This document shows positions 49,497-61,820 of a stretch of DNA of 64,000 nucleotides, one piece after another. Below the pieces are notes generated by a model. It ran no database searches. It worked only from the letters and a program-made list of their open reading frames with translations, and had not been told where the DNA came from. Position 1 is the stretch's first letter; the number at the start of each line of letters is the position of its first letter. Location of the stretch: contig NW_026570248.1 of assembly GCF_019649055.1 (NCBI RefSeq), forward strand, positions 1,178,001-1,242,000, read 5' to 3'. Position numbers and translations under genes: made by a program. This stretch comes from Paramacrobiotus metropolitanus (lineage: Eukaryota; Tardigrada; Eutardigrada; Parachela; Macrobiotidae).

Positions 49497-51913
49497 TCAG
49501 TCGTTCGATTTTTTCTTTACAGTAAGGAAATCACTACGCACTAGTCGGTATAACAAAACCACATTCATAATAACTGCTATCACAAAACAGATTGTCGCAG
49601 TCACGTTGACAATTCGAGGGATTCGGTTCGAATAGGAAAAATGGAGATAAGAAAGACATACGAACGTTCCTAATCGGAATAATATGAAGGTAGCTGAAAA
49701 CAACAGATTCCTTGTAGATTTCGTACCCTAATTTCATACTAAGTATAAGTAATCTGGCTAATAATGCTTAATAACTCAAAAGATCGAAATCGTGACCTCA
49801 GTTGAGTCCCACAATCTAACATTTGCAAAGCGGCATCCGTCTACAGTGGCCACTGGCCACATAAATGCTACTTTAGGGTCTGAATTAGAATAATTTTCCA
49901 GGAACAATTTGGTTGTCACTATATATATATGTGAGATAACAGATTACACACGATACATGCAATACACGTGAAGTTTAAATTTAAAACGATCTGACAGTGC
50001 TATATTAACGATAAGTATAATTTATATAGGAAGTTATTAAATACCGGTAGCACCTACAGCGATCTGGGGCATACTTACAAACGTTCAGTAGCGAAATGAC
50101 GTGGTAAAATGGTCGATTTTTTGGAATTCCCAAGATCCGTAATATTTGGCGCCAGTGGAGGAACAAACTGTTAACCTCCACAAACAGCGAAAACACGGGA
50201 AAACCAATGAACTTTCGCAGAAATACTGCAACACCGAAGCAAAGTACCACCTGGAACAGCAATCTTTTAAGCTAGTAATGTCTAGTTACATTTTTAAGAA
50301 AGCTGGAACATTTATTCACACGAAAATTACACAACCGACACGTCTGTACTCTGTGCACTTTGAAAAATTTAATAATATAACCAGAAAATTCGAAAGGCGC
50401 TACACAAGTACGGTTGCTAGTTACGTTTACTGTTTACTGACAGCCAACCCTACATAATTACAAGACCTAAAAGCGGAAACAGTTCCTGATGGCATATACA
50501 TTCACTCAGCACCGAAAAAATTTGATGATTCCCATCACAACATAAGTTGAATAAATGGTCGTAAGCTTTTCTTTCCTAATCTGGCTAATCGCAAGGGTAG
50601 ACTGGTAGTAATTTAATCTGCAGACAACTGCAAATCATAACAAACAGTACTCCTATGCGTACATTTATCTATTGTACAATTTCTATAAAGTACTTCTGAA
50701 TTAAAAAATAAAGCATCTTCACAGTTCACAGTTGTCCTACAAGGGAAAACTGATATATAGATATACTGATATAAACGCCAATGTAACGCCATGATACATA
50801 CCACCGCATGATGTCCCATTAATTCCACAGACTTCAAATTTAACCGATTAATTCCCATGTCAAAAAGGTCGTAAATAAAGTAACCTGAAAGGCAAAACGC
50901 GCGAACTCATCAGAAAATAGCGCTGCTTATTTCTTAATTCAACTGTGTTAATGGCAGGACAGCATTGTTTTAATCACAAATCATATGCTAAAGCCGAAGA
51001 TTATGTTCGGGAATATGTTGTCTTACAACAGTATAGCAATATGTTGTCTTACTATTGTCAACAAATAGCTCGTTGTTAATTTGTGTCGCAAAAATTTGCT
51101 ATAAGCGCAACAAGTACCGTACTGAGCGATGTACGTGGTCATTTTACTAATCATTTTCCATCCGTCGGCGTATAGCTATTCTTATGGCATCGGCCACAAA
51201 ATGATCAGACCGACATGCACTTCTTGAAGTAATGCAAGATCTGTTTGGAAGCTACTAAAAAAATTTAAGTACTGTACTGTACTGGCACCAGAAACAATTC
51301 TAATTTCAAAGTTGCACACACGAGTGCAGTTTACTACCGGCACTTCGTAATCTGTAACAAACTTCCTTATACAACGAGTTTTCTTTCTGGTGTACTCTTA
51401 CTTTTGACTTATGCCACATTACAGCAAAAGGAACTCCGAAAAGTTAGAAATATTATTATTAAGTAAACAAGATGCGAAATTGTTGCAGGCCCATAAAGTA
51501 CACAATGCTTATACTCGTACTACGACTGCGCTCATACCGATTGATAGTGCCACGAGATAATACGAAAAGTTGGAGCCGCCTTCTACCATGTCTTCACGCA
51601 AATCGTCAATAAGAAAAAAGCTAAAAAATAAGCACGGTAAGCCATAATGGTCACACTGCTTGAAACTAAAAGCAAAGAGCGAAGTTTGGGTTCGCAGCCC
51701 GACATGCCTTGTAAACGACCAGATTCCTGTTATGCACGAATGCAGCATCGAAGTGGCGATGTTCCGCAGTTTCCATTGCGTCTTACTCGGAGTCGCTCCA
51801 CTCCATGGTTTGTACAGTCTAAACAGCTGATTAACGACAGCAAAAGCCACTGCAGAGCCAACAATAATTCCCAAATCACTGCGAATATTGGGATTCGCAA
51901 AATTTTTCTCCAT
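49497..51913 (-). CDS. TLC domain-containing protein, TLCD1/TLCD2 type
   Basis: Multi-pass plasma-membrane protein of the TRAM-LAG1-CLN8 superfamily. TLCD1/2 and the C. elegans orthologue FLD-1 limit incorporation of long polyunsaturated chains into phosphatidylethanolamine and so control membrane fluidity. Exons: 51913 down to 51538 (with one further intron probably inside, near 51740-51620), 50884-50802, 50250-50079, 49693-49497. Diagnostic blocks: QWKLRNIATSMLHSCITG, GYFIYDLFDMGINRL, SVELMGHHAVV (the TLC His motif), LFVEVNSLFLHWRQILR and FILFRLGTFVCLSYL. The last is followed by a membrane helix (ICFVIAVIMNVVLLYRLV) and a basic tail. ATG 51911-51913 (MEKNF) gives the family N-terminus. The internal intron is inferred because the open frame there is about 30 residues longer than in relatives. 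Confidence 0.85.
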
Positions 51914-52014
51914 TTTAGCGGACGAAGTTTGACGCCTGCAGAAAACGGCTTCCGAAAACGGTATGCGATAAGGGTGCAAAGGCAGGAAGCAGGCTGAAGC
52001 ATTACCGGAAACTC

Positions 52015-52199
52015 GAAGATTTCAACAAGAGCGCACAATGTATGCTAAAAGTACAATATTTCGAGGCACAGGTAAAGGCAGCAACAAAAACTGGAAAAAT
52101 CAGCTGAAGATTTCAACAAGAGCGCACAATGTATAAGTTAAAGTACAATATTTCAAGTACAGAGTAAAAGCAGCAACAAAAACTGGAAAAAATCAGCTG
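52015..52199. repeat. ~92-bp imperfect tandem duplication
   Basis: Two adjacent copies (52015-52105 and 52106-52199) starting GAAGATTTCAACAAGAGCGC and ending with a GGAAAAA(A)TCAGCT block; they differ by several substitutions and small indels, so this is older than the 48-base duplication in Ac45. Confidence 0.85.
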
Positions 52200-52440
52200 A
52201 TAATGAATGCTGTCGAATTAAAGACGCGAAGTTGCAGCTGTCGGTGGCGCTCTCCGTAGCCGAACTTTACTTACTAGCGAATTTTAGATTTCACAAAACA
52301 AGTTACGTGCAGTTCGACGTTCGGATAGAAGTTGGCGTTTAAACGGGTTGATTTACGTCCGTTCGCGACGTAAGGCGCCGTAACCCAACGTCGTTGGCTG
52401 ACGCGTAAAAACTATCTGCCTTACGTGGAACTGTGCAACG

Positions 52441-52460
52441 GCTCAGCCATATGGCTGAGC
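52441..52460. repeat. Perfect 20-bp palindrome
   Basis: GCTCAGCCAT followed directly by its reverse complement ATGGCTGAGC, with no spacer. Function unknown. Confidence 0.9.
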
Positions 52461-53334
52461 AATAAGCCAGCGTATGCTGCCTGTGGATCTTTTTTGTGTG
52501 CTCTAACCGCCTCCCCGAGAGCAGGTTGGTCACGCTCTCGGCACTCTCGATTCGATTTATTTTTCAGCTGTACGTCACTGCAAGTGTGCATCCGTACAAG
52601 CATTTTAAACGATTTTCAGTCTGCAAACGTACTGTTTATGTGACGCGGTAGTTTCTAGTGGACGGAGCCTAAACCATGTGAAATCTAAAATTCCCTACTG
52701 TACAATCTTACGGGCAAGTGGAACCGAGAACTCAAATAAATCAATAAACTGTTAAGACATTTTTTCGAATGAATGTCTTAATTCACGGCAATCAAAGATG
52801 TGCACGACTACGCCGCAAAATATGAAACCTTAGGCAATACCGACTTGAAAAAGTCGGAAGGTTTCGAAAAACTTTAATATAATAGTGAGTGGGTCGGAAA
52901 TTTTTAGACCAAAATAATCGGAAATTTTTAGAACATATGGTCAGTTATCTATGGTCAGTTATTTAATAAAAATTATCGTAACTCGTAAATACTATAGGGG
53001 TGTCTAAACACATATCAACGGGTACAAAAAACGCCGAAATTAAACCGTTCACCACTACTGACACGTGACAACGACAAGTCCATGACCATATTACTACTGT
53101 ACAAGTTTCCACAATACTTCTCCAGCGGAAGAAATTCCATGTTTTGCAATTATCGTAATACCAAAACACTAAAATTTTATTTTATTTACAATAAAAAAAA
53201 CATAGAAAACAACGAAAAACTATAGAAAAGATCAGAAATACGTCAACGGGCTCACATAGCTGAGTAAAGTAACGGGGATACTCTGTAGGAGCAGGCAATT
53301 CGCAGATTGCCAAGTAGTTGCCGCTCAAAATTGA

Positions 53335-56092
53335 CCCGTTCCAAACTGCTGCTTCCAGACTTCGTACTCTTTTAGAACGTTAATATCGACGGAAGGTGTG
53401 CGACCGCTAAGGGCTTCAATGACATCCGACAACGTTATTGGATGCTTCTGTAACATACGACATTCATCGAAGATCGAACTATAATACCTAGAGTAGTTAA
53501 GGAGAATTTATACTATTCGCTAGCGCACGCATTGCGCCAGCGAGAATAGTCAAAAGATGTCGAAATCGGTATTATCTCTTCTTAAACGAATCTCCTAGCA
53601 GAAGTACTACATCTACCGGTGTTCCGGTACTATAATCTTATTACAGCGTAAATATAAAATTAATCTGCTGCAAGCCAAAAATACCTGTGTCTGCAATTCT
53701 TTCGCCACTTCCTTTATTGTTTTGCCTCCTCTTAAGCGCCTGAACTTAGCCCGGAAAGCATCTCTGCACAGATCACGAACGTCAGCTCCAGAAAAATTTG
53801 CAGTTTTCTCAGCAACAGTCTCGATATCCAAAGACGTTAAGCTGTGGGTGTCTTTATTCAGTTCCAGTGTGAGCATTTGCGTGCGAGACATTTTATCAGG
53901 AAGTGGAACGTACAATCGATGTGTAAATCGGCGCCGTGCAGCATCGTCAATTTCCTGGGGCGATTGGTTGCGCCGATGACGAACACTTTCTTATCTTTGT
54001 CAGTTTTGATACCTTCCATCTGTGCGAGAAATTCAGTTTTCATTCGTCGGGATGATTCATGTTCTTCACTGTTCCGACGACTCAAAAGGGCATCGACTTC
54101 ATCCATAAAATGACAGCCGGCGCCTTCGTACGGGCATACTGGAACATGGCGCGCACTAACTTCTCGCTCTCCCCGGTCCACTTCGATGTGAGGGTTGATG
54201 GGGTAACAGAGATAAACACAGTCCGTTTCCAATCGTCATTTCCTTTCACCAACTGCGCAGCAACCCACCTACCAATCAGTGTCTTCCCGGTTCCGGGTGG
54301 GCCAAACAGTAAAAGTCCTTTGGGTGGTATATTAAGTCCGGAACACCTTCAAGATGATTAAAATAGTGCTTATTGTTAGGCAAAATGTTGTGGAACACTA
54401 ATGAAGCACTTTTACCGCAGTTTTGGAACTAATAAAACATAGGAGGAAATGCAAGTTATTCTTGATTGTATGCACGGAAAAACGTCTTTTTATTTTGTAC
54501 TTAGTACTTACTCCACCATTAACGGCAAAATAACGGACAGCTCCAGATTTTGTTTCACATCGTCCAAACCAACTACTTCCCCCACATCGCAAAGGTCTTC
54601 CGGAGTGACCACATATTCTTCAAACATCTCCACTAGTTTTGACATTTCGTTTTCATCCTTGGACTTCGCTGCCATAGGCGGAAGTCTATTTCGCTCAGAC
54701 ACGGGTGCTACAAAAGGCTGCGACAAAGGGCGCGCTCCGGCCTTCAATTCAGCCGGAACAGTCTCACCCTTTTCGACCATTTCAACAACCAGCTGTTCTT
54801 TGGCAGTTTTGAATGAGGACGGTGCGGCAACAGTTTCCGATTCAGGTGGGCGCGGCCCTATAAAAACGAACTGCGTTATTAACGTTAACGCTAACTGTGT
54901 CATTAACTACCTTCTTGTACTTGTTCATTTAAGTACTCTACATCATCCCTGTTTTCCATACCTTCATATTTCATTTCTCGAATTATTCGCTCGCTCCAAG
55001 TCGCTTACCTTCAACAGAGCCACTCTGACTGTGTCCGAGCTTTTCGGGCAAAACAGCGGGATTATTAATTCGCGAAGTGTCTCTCCTGGGAACGGTGAAG
55101 CCGGAATTCGCTGGTACGGCTTTTCGCTTCGCCACAACTCTTGCGGGCTGAATTCCACTTGAAAATTTCTGCAAAATCCATACACTACTTAGTAGGTTAT
55201 CGAACATTTTGAAATCGGACCATTGATTTGAATTCACCGCCTGAGCTGCTTTCAGCGGATCTTGGTAAACAGCTCGGAACTGTTCAGCCGACAAAATATG
55301 CTCTTCAATATCGGCGTCGGTGGGCATGCTCGGGATGCTTTCTTCGACTTTCCACGTCGAATGGACTGTAAAAAGCGGATGTTAGAATTGAACTCGGCAA
55401 CGTAGCAGACTCTGAACTTATGTAAGTGAAAGGCATTCAGAAAACGCCTATGTTTTACATAAACGCCTATATCACATTGCATTTAATGTGCAGAAAAAGA
55501 AGCAATGGTTTCCGCAGTTTTGAATGTAACTGTTGAGAACCAGCGCACTCTGCACGTAAAGTTTCAGTAAGATAATTCACCTGGATTGACTCCCGTTAAA
55601 CGCTGCTCGACAGCACCCCGGTGATTGTTAAGTCCGCCGTTTTCTATTGTCCCATCCATCAACGCGGTGTACTTCTCCAGTCGCTCCATGTGCCAGCCGG
55701 ATTGGGAATCGCTTGTTTGCTCACTAGATAATTTGTACCCTAATTAAATTTAAGGCTTCCCTGACACTTTACTTGGGCTGTGAGGACACATCGTCTGATA
55801 CAGATACCGGAAAGAAGAGATTTCTGGGACAACGCACAATTGACAACCAACACAGCGGTAAGATGGCTGGGTTAACTGCGCAGAAGCTGATGCAATCAAA
55901 CATCTCATACCTGAACGAGTTCGTAGTTAGAAGAGTCCGTAAGGCTTGAGCTTTTTCAGCAGCAGAATCTCCAGATTGTTTCGAAGCTGCTCCCAAATCT
56001 AGATTCATCTTATGGGCTAGCAGGTTCTGGTACAGTGATTCAGGATCCAGATACCATTCGCCATCGCTAGGATCGTGCTCGTTCGTGTCCAT
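53335..56092 (-). CDS. FIGNL1: Fidgetin-like 1 AAA ATPase
   Basis: Nuclear AAA ATPase that binds and dissociates RAD51 during homologous recombination. Exons: 56092-55911, 55739-55581, 55365-55009, 54857-54512, 54346-53685, 53457-53335. The FIGNL1 N-terminal helical region ([16 protein letters not shown]) and the RAD51-binding FKTA motif ([10 protein letters not shown]) identify it among meiotic-clade AAA proteins. The AAA core has Walker A GPPGTGKT, pore region [15 protein letters not shown], Walker [12 protein letters not shown], sensor VIGATNRP, the [13 protein letters not shown] block and [13 protein letters not shown]. The C-terminal helix reads [11 protein letters not shown]. Two single-base deletions break the frame: A4 run 54107-54110 (Walker B) and G4 run 53957-53960 (after ATNRP), and the phase between exons 1 and 2 is off by one. 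Corrected length is about 609 residues (human 674). Confidence 0.92.
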
Positions 56093-57371
56093 AACTGGCT
56101 GCGAAATTTCACCGTGCTTTAATTTGGTTCACCAAGTTAACCTGATATTCCTTTTTGATTCTGTCATGAGAACGACAGGTTTAGTAATCCCAGATTACAC
56201 AATACCTTTAAAAATAAAACTTACAAAATTTTTTAAATCTGGAACTTTTTTACTTGATAAACTGATAAGTACTTACACTGCACTGCCGCCATCCATTGTC
56301 CGTAGCGTTAGACCGTACCACTGCTGATGCAGTTACGTGAATCTTAAAGACCGGAAGTTAAAAATTAATTTTAATATCAGAATAGCGATGGCGCAGAAAC
56401 CGGAATTGATTAAGCCTTATGAGTTATGATTTATTTATGAATCTTACGCAAGATCGACAAACCGATTCCTTTGACTCTCTGACACTACAATTATACATTA
56501 AGCAAAACAAAAAGAATTAAAATCTGTTTTTGGCTCCAATGCCCCATTGCCAATCGTTAATCAGCAATATTTGTGTATTGTATTTAGGCTTTCGAGGTTT
56601 GTCATAATTTACTACTCTGCATTCTTGGTCTTCGAATCGAAGTTTTTTTCGGTGCAAACCAACCACTGTTGTTGGGTCTGAGCTCGTAGCTATACACGAC
56701 CTACTACTCGTATTTGGTTACGTATTCTTAATAAGTTTACGGGTTACCGCAAGTGTTTCGCATCAATACCATCAATACCGCATCAACTTTACTTTGTAAC
56801 ATGCATTTTTCTGGAGTACAGATACAAGACTAACAGGAGTGAAAGTACAGATATGTCTGTATCCCGAAATCTGACATCGATAACGATTGCAGAATGTAAG
56901 CTGTTGTTTTATTGTTATTGTTCGTCAGTTAAATACAATTGTTCTGTTGTTGCTGATGTGCACCGCCAAGTCTGTACGTACGTCCGAGACCAGCTGTCAC
57001 GAAGAGATCACCTACGCGCCAAGTGGACACCGGATATGATGCAATAATATCCATCGATGAGCGCGGATCAGCTTGTCAAACTTGCACACTGATAGTACAA
57101 TCAACTTTGATCAGGGGCAATAAAACGATCGTTTCCGTTTTTGCGAACTAACTGGCCAGTGGTACAATATTGTAACTGAATAGCCCACACCGCATCAAAT
57201 TTCCACATCGCCCATAAATACCCTTGACGGCGTCGCACGCTCATTTACTTTTACTTCAACCGATTCTAGACTGTTAAAGCGGTAAAACAATTTGTTTTGT
57301 CTGTTCCATGAAAGCGATTGTGTAGCCAAGAGTATCCAGCTGATTATCCAATAATTTCGTGCCTGCTTGTA
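56093..57371. promoter_or_regulatory. Divergent upstream region, FIGNL1 / Gly-rich secreted gene
   Basis: About 1.3 kb. The only clear element is the TATA-type motif listed at 57213. The rest shows no coding or repeat signal. Confidence 0.4.
57213..57246 (+). promoter_or_regulatory. TATA box and initiator of the Gly-rich secreted gene
   Basis: CATAAATA at 57213-57220, followed about 28 bases later by an initiator-like TCATTT at 57241. The spacing is that of a focused RNA polymerase II promoter and sits about 130 bases before the ATG. Confidence 0.5.
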
Positions 57372-58468
57372 ATGACTCTTCGACTCGTCACCTTTGCGGT
57401 GCTGTCGGCATTAGCCGCGGTACGAGCGCAGGAAGATCTCATACGGATGATGATGCTGTCCAGTCTGTTGTCGGGTGGAGGATTTGGAGGCGGCGGACAG
57501 TCCGCTCCGCAGCAGAATACTCACATGATGACTGGCTTCGAAGGGGATCCGCGCAGTAGCGGCGGAAGTGCAACGGGGATTTCCTCGCAGTCGTCTAATC
57601 CGGGCGGTCTGTTCGGTGGACTGATGGGGCTTCTGTCGCGTAACGCTGGAGGAAATGCCGGTAAAGTGCAAACCCTGCTTGGCGTACAAGCAGTAGTATC
57701 TTGTAAAACAGTAATAGTGTTTAATTATCGACAATTAAGAACCAAGTATCTTTGAAATATTAATACTAATTTTGTTTTTGCTTTAACTTACAGTAAGAAA
57801 AATTCTTATCACAGTAAGTCTGCAATAAAAAAAATAATTCAATGTATATCGTACGATTGTTCTAATAATTTGCAAAGGTATATTTTAAGGGTACTTGCAA
57901 CCTATTGAATCTAAAAACAGTATTAAGCTTGGGCGCACTCTGCGTTTGCTTTGTACTTCACTCATAACAGTTTTCGGAAATTATCCAAAATATTCGAATA
58001 TTAAAAGTGCATTGTGGCGGCAAAATTTGTGAACATGCTTAACGAGGTTGTATGCCGCAGACCTTAAGCTTTAGATTTATTTTCGATTGGCTATTTCCAA
58101 TATCTTGGTTCTCGGAATTGCTCAATTTCTAATCGAGCTATATGGCATATTTTAAAGCGCCTCTGCTTCTGGATGTCGACGGTGATATTCTCCGCTCTCA
58201 GTTATGGCAACGTGGCCTTTTAGGAGGAACTGGTGCGGGAAGTCCCGGGGCGGGTCACGCGGAAGCCGGTCCCGCATCGCCGGTAAACCACCGAGACGCC
58301 AGTCCCGTTAACAGCCCACTGGTCAACGGGGCTGCGCCCAGCGGAACGGGTGCGCACCCTGCCAGAGCGCGATCCATGCCCCTGCATATCGAATTCGCTA
58401 GCAACGCCGGTCCGGCTGAAAGCAAACCTGCCAACGAAAGACAGAACTATGCCTCAAGTAATTACTGA
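57372..58468 (+). CDS. Secreted Gly/Ser-rich protein, unknown family
   Basis: Two exons, 57372-57660 and 58158-58468, join in phase to exactly 200 codons (199 residues). A clean signal peptide (TLRLVTFAVLSALAAVRAQ) precedes EDLIRMMMLSSLL and a Gly-rich stretch (SGGGFGGGG). Gly/Ser/Asn/Gln low complexity continues with a GGLFGGLMGLL motif. Exon 2 begins with an ordered-looking LLLDVDGDILRSQLWQRGLL segment, then a Gly/Ala/Pro/Ser-rich tail (SPVNHRDASPVNSP) with no cysteines at all. The promoter has a TATA element, unusual for this window, suggesting regulated or tissue-specific expression. I recognise no family; a structural or cuticle-type secreted protein is only a guess. Frame 58142-58157 upstream of the acceptor is probably intronic. 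Confidence 0.7.
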
Positions 58469-59058
58469 CATTTAGATACGATTACACAGCAGAGTAGCGA
58501 AGTTGTTTCAGCGGTCGTTAATCGCAATTTCGTGTTTGTATGTATCTTGGAAACATCGTAAAACACATCACCGCATCATCGCTAGATTTCCCTATTCATT
58601 CCCTCGGCTTACTTCCAAATGACCACTTTTTTGCAGGTTCGAATCATGCAACTCCTAAAAACCAGTAAACGATGGACCCATGGATGATTGACCTCACTTC
58701 CTGGCTCCTGTAGTAGTATTCGTAGATAAACATCCTGCTTGTGTTTGTTGAAACTGCATATTAATGATAACTAATTTAATTTTGTATGTAACCAATGCAA
58801 CATAAGAACGCGAATACAGTAAACAAAAGAACACAGAGTAGTGATTAAGGAGCATCAACTATCATAACGAAAATCACAAATCTTCTCGCGGTCTTCAGCA
58901 TTTATAATGTCAAAATGCGAAAGTAGGTAGAAAGCGTCTTTTTAAACTAGGAAAACCATATTTCCAACAGATTCCAGGGACTGAACAGTCAAGCACCAAT
59001 CATTACATGCAGGGCGATACTAAGAAGACGGTAAACCATTTTACTGACAGAACTCCTG
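58469..59058. other. Convergent 3' region
   Basis: Between the Gly-rich gene stop and the BCAP31 stop. A GGTTCGAATC word at 58637 resembles a tRNA B box, but no tRNA can be folded around it. Nothing else seen. Confidence 0.5.
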
Positions 59059-60688
59059 TTAATCGTTTTTTCGGTCTGAAACTGCGTCTCCCACAATAAG
59101 AGCGTGCGCTTTCTGTAAAAAAATAAAAACGGATTCAGTTGTGAGAATCAGCAATCAACTGAACACAGTAACTATCCACATTTCTTCCCGAACACATCAC
59201 TCTCAACTGCTACCGTTCGTTTACTGTATGTTTTACAATTCTGAACCACGCAACATTTTATTTACAAATTTTGTGAATAACTAATTTTGCGAATTAAACT
59301 GAAAACTGATTAGTGTAGCACTGAACCATTAACTTTATTTCGTTTTCAACATAAAACACGGTTTACATTATTTTATGTAAATATATATACAGCTCTAAAA
59401 TTTTGATACGCATGCCCAAATTTTGATACGCATGCCCATAACATTTTGTTCCTTCAGTTCATGGAGTAACTAACATACCTGCAATTTTTCGTGTTCAGCC
59501 AGCAAACGATCGTACTCGGAAGTCAGGCCTTCACTCTGCATTTTAATAGCATGCAAATCCTTGTCCTTTACCTCGAGTTCTGCAAACGAAAAGCATTAAC
59601 CTTGTACAGCGAAAACTGAAAAAGCAAATTCCGAAATGTACCTTTGGCAGCTGATCGCAGGTCTCCTTCAAGTTTCAGAATCTGAGCTTTCAAGGCAGCT
59701 TCCGCCTCCGGGATTGATTTTCCTTTCTGCTCGTTCAACATTTCGCGAGCCATTTTAGAGGCATTTTCGGCTTGTTTGATAACCGCACTGTTGGAAATAA
59801 TCAACTGCGCTTCGTAGGACAGCTTTCCGGCCAACGATTTGATGATACTACAAGGAAAAAAAACGTTTTGCTCATATCTACTGTGAGTCAATCACGCAGC
59901 TTATTGCTTACAATACACAAGCCCACAATTTTTGCGTGTTATGTAAAGCCACAAGCTTCAAACCGCTGACCGATGTACGCTTACTGCAACTTGCAAGTGA
60001 GTTGCCATTAGATTCATTTTTATTTTCAGTTGCAGTTTAGTAGCAGTTACAATTCTAAATATATTTTCCGTAACCCAAACACGGGAAACCAAAATTAAGG
60101 AAGCCCACTTACTAGAAAAGGAACAAAGCGAATCCGGCAATGTAAAAATTCCTTTGGGCTCTGAACAACTTCATGTGGAACTGCACTTCAGCAGCCGGGG
60201 CCTGTGATGCCACATCAGCCAAATCGACGAATGATTTGGTATACCGACTGACATCCCGGATGGCATCTAAAGCGTACACATTATACACATTTGTATAAAG
60301 GCTATATGTGAAACAAACACGTATTTCGATTAAAGAATCATCCTATTAATAACTAAAATCGGATAATCCACGTCATTAATGACGGACAATCTCTAAAGGG
60401 AACTTACCCAGAAGGAGAAGGCCCATTACACCCACTAAAATGTGCTGAACGTATTTGTACTTCTTTATCAGCAGCACAAGCCGCGAGTTGAAAAATCTGT
60501 GCCATCTGTAAAAAAGGAAACGCCAATACATCTGGAGTGGGTCTGCTTCCGAAGCGAAAGTTGCCCCAACATCGTATCAGGACTTAAGAGACCTACGTAG
60601 TCGGATTGATGAAAGGCAGGAGCATCAAGATCGTAAACGCGATTTCTGCGTATAAAATAGCAGCAATAGCAGTCCACTGCAGACTCAT
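59059..60688 (-). CDS. BCAP31: B-cell receptor-associated protein 31 family ER protein
   Basis: ER membrane chaperone and cargo-sorting protein of the BAP31/BAP29 family. Exons: 60688-60597, 60505-60408, 60266-60113, 59847-59642, 59579-59479, 59112-59059, totalling 235 codons in phase (234 residues; human BCAP31 is 246). The first exon MSLQWTAIAAILYAEIAFTI gives membrane helix 1. RWHRFFNSRL-type sequence and helix 2 (YVQHILVGVMGLLLL) follow, then the family block FHMKLFRAQRNFYIAGFALF (helix 3). The cytosolic part is a coiled coil (AVIKQAENASKMAREML; ALKAQILKLEGDL) ending in the conserved SEGLTSEYDRLLAEHEKLQ. The C-terminus RKND puts Lys at -3 and Arg at -4, a possible ER-retrieval signal in place of the vertebrate KKxx. 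Confidence 0.94.
59398..59437. repeat. 20-bp tandem duplication in a BCAP31 intron
   Basis: Two perfect 20-base copies ending GATACGCATGCCC at 59398-59417 and 59418-59437, inside the intron 59113-59478. Confidence 0.85.
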
Positions 60689-61820
60689 TTTGTTCGTTAA
60701 TTTACTGAGCTTCCACAGAAAAACCCGACTAGTAAAGTATTTCGGAAATAACTTGATTATCAAAGAAACCCGGGTGAACAGGAGATCGCTTCAATTTGGT
60801 ACAAATAATTATTTTCATAAATTTAGAACTTTATGACTTTGTCGTTATGATTTCCACTGATAAAACACACAAACGCAACAAATTCCAACTTCCAAGGTTA
60901 TGGTCCGAGATGCTCCTGATGCAGAGACATCCTATTGGTGCAGAACCGCAATGAATCACAACGGGGATTTCCTAAAAACTGGGCTTTTTTCTTTTCGGTC
61001 ATAATTGACTACTGGAGGCGTCTGGCTTTCTCCGCACAAGACAGCTAGGGCATCCGCCAGGTATGTCACTGCATCATAGAACCGCCTTCGGCCAGCCCTG
61101 AGCCCGCTGCACAGTACGTTTCGGCTTTGTTGTCATTATTCTCTGTCTGACAGTCGGACTACTACTTTGATCTTCCCGCTTCCGTAATAAATTTACGCTT
61201 TATTGATGGTGTTGCATTTTGTTTCACTTGCGGTCTACGGGTGTCCTATCAGTTTCGATGATAAAGATTTTATTTGATGTTATTATTTGGGCATAAAACT
61301 GAACGTTTCGCTTTGCATAGTCAGAGTTGCTGTCGAGTTCGGCGAGCTGTCATTCCGGAATCCGCGGTATGTGTATAAAACTAGTAAAAGTACACAGTAC
61401 CGATATAATTCTAACCCCAGACTTCCCCAAGCGAAAGGTACAGGTACGCATACTGCTTACATACATGAAACTAAGCTCTCCGTTTTGTTGGAATACGTAA
61501 CTCGGCTTTGTGGAGCTGGATTTCGCCTTTCTTGATCAGTACAGCGCAGCGCTGTGTGGCTTGTGCCTCAATTAAGCCGTTAAAAACGCAAAAATTTCGT
61601 AGTATTTGGTGCAGCTCTTTTAGAGTACATTCAATACAAGGTAACAAGTATTTCGATTATCAGTGCCGTTGAAAGTGGGTTCGGAATACTGGGTGGTAGG
61701 ATGAAAATACAATTTATGTGTTGTCTCCCAAACTGAACTGCTGTCTGTTCACTGTTGTAAACTAATTATTAAATAATTGAGAGCATTATTTTAGGATATT
61801 TACGGTGGTGTGCTTCAGTT
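60689..61820. promoter_or_regulatory. Divergent upstream region, BCAP31 / nitrobindin
   Basis: About 1.1 kb between two ATGs pointing apart. A frame at 61287-61535 is open but has no recognisable content. No core promoter element is clear. Confidence 0.35.

Larger units (their letters stand above)
51914..53334. other. Intergenic with tandem repeat and palindrome
   Basis: Contains an imperfect two-copy repeat (52015-52199) and a perfect 20-base palindrome (52441-52460) within a GC-richer 52.2-52.6 kb block. A minus-strand AATAAA (TTTATT at 53176-53181) lies about 155 bases past the FIGNL1 stop. No gene recognised. Confidence 0.5.

Noticed and set aside
54449-55162. 237-codon plus-strand open frame
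   Set aside because: It lies opposite confirmed FIGNL1 exons and has no domain of its own; an antisense shadow.
58630-58655. tRNA B-box-like word GGTTCGAATC
   Set aside because: The T stem has a mismatch and no acceptor stem, D arm or A box can be matched upstream.
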